5,039 nucleotides of DNA from Clostridiales bacterium (GTDB taxonomy: Bacteria; Bacillota; Clostridia; Oscillospirales; Oscillospiraceae): assembly GCA_012728025.1 (NCBI GenBank), contig JAAYFX010000177.1, positions 1 through 5,039 on the forward strand, read 5' to 3'. The notes under the pieces were generated by a model. It saw nothing but the letters and a program-made list of their open reading frames with translations. It searched no databases and was not told the DNA's origin. A program made the translations under genes and the position numbers. This document shows positions 1-3,674 of this stretch, piece by piece; position 1 is the first letter of the stretch; each line of letters starts with the position of its first letter.

Positions 1-37
1 AACTGGATATAAGTGTATAATTTCATGAATGATGACA

Positions 38-64
38 AAAATTTAACAAGACTTGTCAAATTTT
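38..64. repeat. 27-bp near-perfect palindrome, candidate operator
   Basis: The palindrome is centred on A51. Outer arms AAAATTT (38-44) and AAATTTT (58-64) pair perfectly, as do inner arms ACAAG (46-50) and CTTGT (52-56). The only mismatch is A45 against C57. With a one-base centre and AT-rich arms it suits a dimeric protein's binding site better than a rho-independent terminator. It lies 69 bp past the stop codon of the response-regulator gene, so it could serve a gene to the left of the window. No convincing complete promoter was found around it. Confidence 0.5.
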
Positions 65-91
65 CTTCCAAAATAAAGGCTGGGCGCAGGT

Positions 92-104
92 TTTAAGACT
101 TAAA
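92..104. repeat. 13-bp perfect palindrome TTTAAG-A-CTTAAA
   Basis: The arms TTTAAG (92-97) and CTTAAA (99-104) flank a single A. CAG (87-89) and CTG (105-107) outside them extend the symmetry with a two-base offset on the left. It lies 28 bp downstream of the response-regulator stop. It is too tight to fold well as RNA, and its role is unknown. No GC-rich terminator hairpin was seen in 1-132. Confidence 0.3.
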
Positions 105-132
105 CTGAGGTTTTATCTCTTAATGGACGTTT

Positions 133-936
133 TTATCGCATCATACCTTCTCTCTGGGAAAGCAGGTTTGCAAGAGTGTATTCCCCCCAGCTGTAATTTG
201 TCATATACTCACCGTTCCAATTACTTATAACTTGAGGTTCGCCCTCAAGAAAGGAGAAATAGTCACAGTCAACGGCATTTTTGTTTATGGCCCTACCTCT
301 GGACATTATGTGCAGCATATCAAGGGCATCGGCCTGAGAAAGGGCCTTGTTTAGACGGGAGAGAACCTTCCGGTAGCTGCTGGCCGAGTTTTTATCAAAG
401 CATCTATCCTCCCATAGAAGACAGAAGCCCTCCTCAGAGTAAACCACATTGCCGTTGCGGTCTACAAGGTAGGCTAAAAGCTCCTTCGACTTGGCGCTGG
501 GAAACTCTATGGGCAGACCGTCAACAAAAACATCAAAATTCCCAAAGGTTTTTACAAAAATTCGTTTTTTCATACGGGCAGATAAAAGATTTGCCCGAGC
601 TGCTGTCTTTTCTATTTCCTTTTCTGTAAATGGTTTCATTATGAAGTAGTCAGCATCCATTTTCAGAGCTTTTTCCAGATGCTCTGCTGTATCCATTATA
701 AAAATTACTATAAGTTCCGGATGTAAGGCACGAAGCTTTAAAGCTAAATTCATGCCGTTTATGGGGGTCATTTCCATGGGCAAAAAGACAAGCTCCACAG
801 GATTTGACTCCGCATAATTTAAAGCTTCCAAAGGCTTATTAAAAACGCCTGCCGGCTCAAGGCCGTCTATAGAAGCACAGGCGGAATAAAGCTGGTTTAG
901 TACCTTTATATCTTCATCAACAATCAGTGTTTTCAT
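133..936 (-). CDS. Response-regulator-like transcription factor with degenerate (pseudo-)receiver and SARP-type winged-helix domain
   Basis: This 267-residue cytoplasmic protein has a receiver domain (about residues 2-118) joined to a winged-helix DNA-binding domain (about 125-215). The second part begins RIFVKTFGNFDVFVDG and contains KSKELLAYLVDRNG, typical of the SARP-like regulators common in Clostridia, and ends in a conserved NGEYMTNYSW tail (about 241-250). The receiver keeps the acidic pocket (D7, E8, D9), N60-G61 and the KP pair (K101-P102). However, the phosphoacceptor Asp is Pro53 (codon CCC, bases 778-780) in VFLPMEM, and the switch Thr/Ser is Met81. Phosphorylation in the usual way is therefore not expected. 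The ATG at 936 has GGGAG (942-946) five bases upstream. No histidine kinase gene is adjacent. The xre gene ends 83 bp upstream on the same strand, so co-transcription is plausible. The family assignment is firm; the target genes are unknown. Confidence 0.9.
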   Translation of the reverse strand: MKTLIVDEDIKVLNQLYSACASIDGLEPAGVFNKPLEALNYAESNPVELVFLPMEMTPINGMNLALKLRALHPELIVIFIMDTAEHLEKALKMDADYFIMKPFTEKEIEKTAARANLLSARMKKRIFVKTFGNFDVFVDGLPIEFPSAKSKELLAYLVDRNGNVVYSEEGFCLLWEDRCFDKNSASSYRKVLSRLNKALSQADALDMLHIMSRGRAINKNAVDCDYFSFLEGEPQVISNWNGEYMTNYSWGEYTLANLLSQREGMMR

Positions 937-992
937 CTATACTCCCTATTCTGCTTAAATTCTGAGCCCCTAAAAGTCTGGCCCCAAAACCT

Positions 993-1014
993 TTTTTCCT
1001 ATATAGCGGAAAAA
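993..1014. repeat. Inverted repeat between xre and response-regulator genes
   Basis: TTTTTCC (993-999) and GGAAAAA (1008-1014) form a perfect 7-bp inverted repeat around TATATAGC, which itself includes the palindrome CTATATAG (999-1006). It starts 5 bp past the xre stop codon on the minus strand. No clean run of T follows it on that strand, so it is a weak attenuator or an operator rather than a clear terminator. No convincing separate promoter for the response regulator was seen in 937-1019. Confidence 0.35.
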
Positions 1015-1019
1015 CTGAG

Positions 1020-1262
1020 TTATAGCGGTGGGTTCTCCCGAGATTGAAACAAAGGTGAATCAAAAAACTCGGAAAGACTAAGGCCAAAGCCATCACAAAG
1101 CTTTTTAATTGCGATTATTCCCGGATTTTTACTTTCACCGTTTAAGATACTTTTCAAGGTGCCGGAAGGAAGACCTGACCTCCTGCTTAAAAGATTTGGG
1201 CTTATCCCTTTGTCGGAGCATAATTGGCGTATCCTCAAAACCACGGCCTGACTTATATTCAT
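1020..1262 (-). CDS. Small XRE/Cro-CI-family helix-turn-helix regulator
   Basis: This 80-residue protein is almost entirely one helix-turn-helix domain of the Cro/CI (XRE) type, about residues 5-65. The pattern IRQLCSDKGISPNLLSRRSG, then LPSGTLKSILNGESKNP, then IKKLCDGFGLSLSEFF is the classic five-helix arrangement, with the recognition helix around 32-42. There is no added sensor domain, so it probably acts as a DNA-binding dimer. The ATG at 1262 is preferred because AGGAGG (1270-1275) lies seven bases upstream. A TTG at 1268 in the same frame would sit only one base from that site. The promoter upstream has Spo0A-box features, and the pseudo-receiver gene follows on the same strand. The fold is clear; the regulated genes are unknown. 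Confidence 0.88.
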   Translation of the reverse strand: MNISQAVVLRIRQLCSDKGISPNLLSRRSGLPSGTLKSILNGESKNPGIIAIKKLCDGFGLSLSEFFDSPLFQSRENPPL

Positions 1263-1269
1263 ATGCAAG

Positions 1270-1275
1270 CCTCCT
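1270..1275 (-). promoter_or_regulatory. Ribosome binding site of xre gene (decides the start)
   Basis: AGGAGG on the minus strand is seven bases from the ATG at 1262, an ideal spacing. It is only one base from the in-frame TTG at 1268, so the TTG is unlikely to be the start. Confidence 0.85.
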
Positions 1276-1291
1276 TTTTTTCTTTGAGGCC

Positions 1292-1325
1292 ATTATAGGG
1301 CAGCAGGCCGGTTTTGCAGTGTCGA
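1292..1325 (-). promoter_or_regulatory. Promoter of xre gene, spoIIG-like long spacer
   Basis: On the minus strand a perfect -10 TATAAT (1297-1292) is preceded by TCGACA (1325-1320) with a 22-bp spacer. With a normal 17-bp spacer the hexamer would be ACTGCA, a poor -35. The TCGACA is part of a Spo0A box. Predicted transcription starts near 1285, giving a 5' leader of about 23 bases that contains the AGGAGG site. An over-long spacer with a Spo0A box across the -35 is the known layout of Spo0A-activated sigma-A promoters such as spoIIG and spoIIE of Bacillus subtilis. Activation by Spo0A here is inferred. Confidence 0.6.
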
Positions 1326-1336
1326 AACCTGTCGAA
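1320..1336 (+). promoter_or_regulatory. Tandem Spo0A boxes (two exact TGTCGAA)
   Basis: Two exact copies of the Spo0A box consensus TGTCGAA lie at 1320-1326 and 1330-1336, head to tail with a 10-bp repeat. This spacing fits one helical turn and the tandem Spo0A dimer known from the abrB promoter. Relative to the predicted xre start site they occupy about -35 to -51. Relative to the divergent comFB start site they are about 140 bp upstream. Confidence 0.65.
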
Positions 1337-1357
1337 GAATAAAATAAATCTACAATT

Positions 1358-1364
1358 TTCGACT
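1358..1364 (-). promoter_or_regulatory. Possible third, degenerate Spo0A box
   Basis: The minus strand reads AGTCGAA, a 6 of 7 match to TGTCGAA. It faces the two exact boxes from 21 bp away. One such match alone would be weak; its closeness to a tandem pair is what makes it worth recording. Confidence 0.3.
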
Positions 1365-1403
1365 TATTATTCATAAAACCGTAATTTCTTATAGGCGGCG
1401 CAA

Positions 1404-1434
1404 GCCTTTGTAAAAGCAATCTCTTACAAAAGGC
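1404..1434. repeat. Inverted repeat just upstream of comFB -35
   Basis: GCCTTTGTAA (1404-1413) pairs with TTACAAA-A-GGC (1424-1434), with one extra A in the right arm and a 10-base centre. It ends two bases before the proposed comFB -35 element (1437), where an activator or repressor could bind. No T run follows on either strand, so it is not a terminator. Confidence 0.4.
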
Positions 1435-1436
1435 AC

Positions 1437-1465
1437 TTAAAAGTTTCCCCATTATGGTGTATAAT
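1437..1465 (+). promoter_or_regulatory. Sigma-A-type promoter of comFB
   Basis: TTAAAA (1437-1442, 4 of 6 to TTGACA) is followed after 17 bp by a perfect TATAAT (1460-1465). The predicted start near 1472 leaves a short leader carrying AGGAGG at 1493-1498. Confidence 0.65.
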
Positions 1466-1492
1466 AGATTTATAATGTAGGGTAAAGGCATT

Positions 1493-1498
1493 AGGAGG
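1493..1498 (+). promoter_or_regulatory. Ribosome binding site supporting GTG start of comFB
   Basis: A full AGGAGG lies six bases before the GTG at 1505. No in-frame ATG comes before codon 10, which would cut into the conserved N-terminal part of the protein. Confidence 0.85.
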
Positions 1499-1504
1499 AT
1501 TAAG

Positions 1505-1777
1505 GTGGAAAAGGGAAAGCTATACCACAACATGATGGAGGAAATTGTCGAGCTGGAATATGAGGAAAGACGAGATGAGCTGGATTGCTGCTCATGCACA
1601 CAATGCAGAAATGATATTCTTGCATATGTGCTTAGCAGGCTCCCGCCGAAATATGTTGTTACACGGCAGGGGGACCTTTACGCAAAGCTGGCCTCCTTGC
1701 ATACTCAGACTCAGGCGGACATTACAAGGCTGCTTATTCAGGGGGCAAAAATCGTAAACTCAAGCCCGAGACATTGA
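1505..1777 (+). CDS. comFB: ComFB-family protein (late competence protein family)
   Basis: This 90-residue cytoplasmic protein is full length for the ComFB family. Recognisable parts are the N-terminal helix HNMMEEIVELE (8-18), the cysteine cluster LDCCSCTQCR (C28, C29, C31, C34), the helix NDILAYVLSRLPPKYVVT (36-53), the GDLYAKL strand (56-62) and the C-terminal AKIVNSSPRH. ComFB of Bacillus subtilis binds zinc through cysteines, and recent work reports that ComFB-type proteins bind cyclic dinucleotides. Here the ligand is inferred. It starts with GTG behind an AGGAGG and has its own promoter. It stands alone: no comFA or comFC helicase/phosphoribosyltransferase gene is present, so a role in DNA uptake should not be assumed. 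It is divergent from the xre gene and convergent with the DUF2804 gene. Confidence 0.92.
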   Translation: MEKGKLYHNMMEEIVELEYEERRDELDCCSCTQCRNDILAYVLSRLPPKYVVTRQGDLYAKLASLHTQTQADITRLLIQGAKIVNSSPRH

Positions 1778-1793
1778 GGAACCGATAAGATAT

Positions 1794-1837
1794 AAAAAAG
1801 CGGCAAGACTGCACATTGTTTTGAGCAGCCTTGCCGC
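1794..1837 (-). terminator. Strong intrinsic terminator of the DUF2804 transcript
   Basis: GCGGCAAG (1800-1807) pairs with CTTGCCGC (1830-1837), then after an A/C mismatch CTGC (1809-1812) pairs with GCAG (1825-1828), with a 12-base loop. On the minus strand the hairpin is followed by six T (1799-1794). It lies 52 bp past the stop of the minus-strand gene ending at 1890. In the comFB direction the hairpin is preceded by six A but followed only by CCTTGTT, so it is a poorer terminator for comFB, which ends 22 bp before it. Confidence 0.9.
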
Positions 1838-1889
1838 CCTTGTTATGCCTAGCGGTAGGGGATATGTTGTTTATTATTTTGGCAGGGTT

Positions 1890-2921
1890 TTACCATTTGT
1901 TATAAACTTTTTCGGCAAAACCCAGCAAATCTTTAATTTCTATTTTTGTGCCGTCATCTAAAACCGCACTGCCGCTGAACTTTCCAAAGACCTGATGCTG
2001 GTCGCTGCAAAGAAGCAGAAAATCAGTTTTGGCGGCTCTGTCCAAAATCGGCACAAAGTCCAAGTTAAGACGACCCTCATTGTCGGAAATCTTCCAGTTC
2101 GACATAAAATCATCCATGCTGTTTTTTCTTGGGATACCAAAACTTATGCGGTCAAGTTTATGAGCCCTGCCCTTGTAAAAAATCATATTTTCGCTGGCGG
2201 CACAAGTATCCCCAAAGCCATAGCCCAGATTAAGCCCGAAGGGCTCACCATCTATAAGTCCCTGAGCCGCTCCCCAGTACCAAGTGTTTTTATATGTCCA
2301 GACACCCCTACCCCAGTCCAACAGGCCAAAGCTGTCTTCAGGAGAAAAGATATATTCATTGCCGCCAAAGCTCACTTTTCCTTGGGCCTTCATACCTATT
2401 ATCTTCTGATTATAGTAAAAGGCTCTTTTCTTGTTTTCAAAGGGCGTTGCTATGACCATAGACTCACAAGGCTCGTCACTAAGGCAAATCTCCGCATTAA
2501 GAGGCATCCCATCTTTAAATCTATCCATGTGGCAATACAGCTTGCGAAGGCCGTCCTTTACCTCAAAGCGTATGGTAGAGGATTTGTTTTTGCCCTCGGT
2601 CACTCCAAAAGCAGAGCTTCTCGGAAGGTTAAGCTTTCCCATAGAAAAAAGCGATATGGGGCTTATTGTGTGGGAAAAGGGCTCCTTAAAATCAAGAAAA
2701 CTCACACTGATAAGTGACATATAGCTGTTATCTGCAACAGTGAGGGCAAGACCAAAATCATCATTATGAATTAGGTAATAATCCCACTCCTTTATAAGGA
2801 AGCTCGGGGATTTAATATCCTCACGGCTGTATTCCAGCAAAAGGCTGCGGGCAAATCCCGCCTCTCTAAGACTGCCGTTTTTGTCAAGTAGCCTGCCTTT
2901 TTCTTTTATCTCATGCTGCAT
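1890..2921 (-). CDS. DUF2804 family protein
   Basis: This 343-residue protein belongs to DUF2804, a family without an established function. Recognisable marks are the N-terminal stretch ending in FLIKEWDYYLIHND (41-54), the hallmark DWGRGVWTYKNTWYWG (202-217), then GEPFGLNLGYGFGD (225-238), the late QVFGKFSG (310-317) and the GFAEKVYNKW end. No signal peptide or membrane segment is visible, so it should be cytoplasmic. The many Trp, Tyr and Gly residues in beta-strand-like segments suggest a beta-rich fold; a lipocalin-like or AttH/CrtC-like fold is possible but is inference. The ATG at 2921 has GGGAG (2928-2932) six bases upstream. The metallopeptidase gene ends 52 bp upstream on the same strand with no terminator between, so the two are probably one operon ending at the 1794-1837 terminator. 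The family is certain; the role is unknown. Confidence 0.92.
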   Translation of the reverse strand: MQHEIKEKGRLLDKNGSLREAGFARSLLLEYSREDIKSPSFLIKEWDYYLIHNDDFGLALTVADNSYMSLISVSFLDFKEPFSHTISPISLFSMGKLNLPRSSAFGVTEGKNKSSTIRFEVKDGLRKLYCHMDRFKDGMPLNAEICLSDEPCESMVIATPFENKKRAFYYNQKIIGMKAQGKVSFGGNEYIFSPEDSFGLLDWGRGVWTYKNTWYWGAAQGLIDGEPFGLNLGYGFGDTCAASENMIFYKGRAHKLDRISFGIPRKNSMDDFMSNWKISDNEGRLNLDFVPILDRAAKTDFLLLCSDQHQVFGKFSGSAVLDDGTKIEIKDLLGFAEKVYNKW

Positions 2922-2973
2922 AAAAATCTCCCTTCAAAAAAATTTCGAAATCGGCTTATATTCGGAGGGTAAG

Positions 2974-3336
2974 TTATTGCCCCAAATACTCCGAAAGCTG
3001 CCTTTCGTCCTCAAGCTCAAGACCCCGCTCGCCGGCACGGTATTCCATGTGATGGCGAAATTCGTGGCGCAGGGTTTTCCTCAGTTCACCCATAAGCTCG
3101 GCCTCGGAAAGGCCATTGAAAAGTGCTGCAAAAGAGCCATAATAAATGACAATTCCATTGCCCATCGGGGAGTTTTGATATTCCCCCAAAATGTATAAAT
3201 CGTCAGCTTTGGCCTCCGGATGGATTTTTGCTTCCGGACTTATGCTTATTCCAAGGTTTAGCCCGTCGTAGAACTCTATTGGCAGCTCACAGGCCATTTC
3301 GTCCAACATTTCAGCGAAGCGGTCAACAGTTATCAT
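2974..3336 (-). CDS. Zincin-like metallopeptidase family protein (HExxH)
   Basis: This 120-residue protein matches the short, single-domain zincin-like metallopeptidases common in Clostridia. The motif HEFRHH (91-96) gives a zinc-binding HExxH (H91, E92, H95). It is preceded by the family features HPEAKADDLYILGEY (39-53) and IVIYYGSF (62-69) and followed by the acidic GLELEDERQLSEY (105-117). The third zinc ligand is not obvious. There is no signal peptide, so it should be cytoplasmic; the substrate is unknown. An upstream in-frame ATG at 3348 is part of the ribosome binding site itself (ATGGGAG). The ATG at 3336, five bases after GGGAG, gives MITVDRFAEMLDEM, the usual family N-terminus, and is preferred. 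It is the first gene of a likely two-gene operon with the DUF2804 gene. Confidence 0.9.
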   Translation of the reverse strand: MITVDRFAEMLDEMACELPIEFYDGLNLGISISPEAKIHPEAKADDLYILGEYQNSPMGNGIVIYYGSFAALFNGLSEAELMGELRKTLRHEFRHHMEYRAGERGLELEDERQLSEYLGQ

Positions 3337-3341
3337 AATAT

Positions 3342-3346
3342 CTCCC
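3342..3346 (-). promoter_or_regulatory. Ribosome binding site deciding the metallopeptidase start
   Basis: GGGAG on the minus strand lies five bases before the ATG at 3336. The other candidate ATG (3348-3346) overlaps the G tract of this site and has no good site of its own, so a start at 3348 would add a spurious MGDI. Confidence 0.75.
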
Positions 3347-3378
3347 ATAAAATATGTTCTGCCTAATCTTTAAACACC

Positions 3379-3407
3379 ATCTTACACTGCCCAGTGCGGC
3401 TTTACAA
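3379..3407 (-). promoter_or_regulatory. Candidate promoter of metallopeptidase-DUF2804 operon
   Basis: On the minus strand TTGTAA (3407-3402, 4 of 6) and TAAGAT (3384-3379, 4 of 6) are separated by exactly 17 bp. The predicted start is near 3372, about 36 bases before the ATG at 3336. Confidence 0.45.
3385..3396. repeat. Inverted repeat inside the promoter spacer (CACTG-CC-CAGTG)
   Basis: Perfect 5-bp arms CACTG (3385-3389) and CAGTG (3392-3396) lie wholly between the proposed -35 and -10 of the metallopeptidase promoter, a common place for a repressor operator. Arms this short could occur by chance. Confidence 0.3.
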
Positions 3408-3460
3408 CATCAAGCAAGCAAAGGACTGGAGTTTTGCAGGCTTTTTTATTCAACAAAATG

Positions 3461-3469
3461 TGGTATAAT
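3461..3469 (+). promoter_or_regulatory. Extended -10 promoter, upstream candidate for dehydratase-family gene
   Basis: TGGTATAAT fits the extended -10 pattern TGnTATAAT perfectly. The -35 region is only a T-rich run (3442-3447), which extended -10 promoters can tolerate. The predicted start near 3476 would give a leader of about 200 bases containing both the 29-bp dyad and the small GC hairpin. Confidence 0.55.
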
Positions 3470-3536
3470 ATCTTTATGGATACTTTAATTCCCCATTCTT
3501 CGTGGTCTTCCGCCCCAGTTAAAAAAATGCCGAGGG

Positions 3537-3564
3537 ATGACACATTAAACGCTCATAGTATAAA
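3537..3564 (+). promoter_or_regulatory. Second candidate promoter, overlapped by a dyad
   Basis: ATGACA (3537-3542, 5 of 6) and TATAAA (3559-3564, 5 of 6) are 16 bp apart. The -10 lies in the left arm of the 29-bp dyad and the predicted start is near its centre, so a protein bound to the dyad would block it. The right arm carries a perfect TATAAT on the minus strand (3585-3580), so transcription in either direction is possible. Confidence 0.4.
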
Positions 3565-3586
3565 ATCTGCATGGCAGATATTATAC
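3558..3586. repeat. 29-bp dyad with 13-base arms, candidate operator or leader hairpin
   Basis: The left arm (3558-3570, starting GTATAA and ending ATCTGC) and the right arm (3574-3586, starting GCAGAT and ending TTATAC) pair at 12 of 13 positions around the centre ATG. The only mismatch is A3564 with A3580. As DNA it overlaps a -10 element. As RNA made from the upstream promoter it would be a long hairpin with a 3-base loop. No T run follows, so it is not an intrinsic terminator. Confidence 0.65.
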
Positions 3587-3645
3587 GGATTTTGCGGCAT
3601 AATTCACAAGGCAAATAAACTTATAAATTTTTAAATACGATAAAG

Positions 3646-3659
3646 CGGCAGGCTTGCCG
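3646..3659 (+). repeat. Small GC hairpin beside the dehydratase ribosome binding site
   Basis: CGGCA (3646-3650) pairs with TGCCG (3655-3659) around GGCT. It ends four bases before AGGAG (3664-3668), close enough to affect ribosome access. The start AAAGCGGCA and end CTTGCCG resemble the outer arms of the terminator at 1794-1837. Confidence 0.35.
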
Positions 3660-3674
3660 AGACAGGAGACGTAA

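Larger units (their letters stand above)
3349..3674. other. Divergent control region between metallopeptidase and dehydratase-family genes
   Basis: This stretch of about 326 bp has no gene I can support. It holds a minus-strand promoter for the metallopeptidase operon (3379-3407), two candidate plus-strand promoters (3461-3469 and 3537-3564), a 29-bp dyad (3558-3586) and a small GC hairpin before the dehydratase ribosome binding site (3646-3659). A 66-codon open frame here (TTG at 3434, or ATG at 3476) has no adequate ribosome binding site and is not called. Confidence 0.6.

Noticed and set aside
1002..1028. Direct repeat TATAGCGG at 1002-1009 and 1021-1028
   Set aside because: Only 8 bp, two copies, one partly within the xre stop region; easily due to chance.
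1135..1599. 154-codon minus-strand open frame across the comFB control region
   Set aside because: It runs antisense to comFB and overlaps the xre gene in another frame. Its translation is low-complexity and Ser/Leu-rich, and it would cover the promoters and Spo0A boxes.
1995..2717. 240-codon plus-strand open frame
   Set aside because: It is entirely antisense to the well-supported DUF2804 gene, has no ribosome binding site and gives a Lys-rich, family-less translation.
2881..3198. 105-codon plus-strand open frame
   Set aside because: It is antisense to the metallopeptidase gene and the start of the DUF2804 gene. Its codons mirror the opposite strand, and it has no family match.
3434..3634. 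66-codon open frame (or 52 codons from ATG 3476) upstream of the dehydratase gene
   Set aside because: There is no proper ribosome binding site for either start. It spans the extended -10 promoter and the 29-bp dyad, and I recognise no family. A leaderless small peptide cannot be fully excluded.
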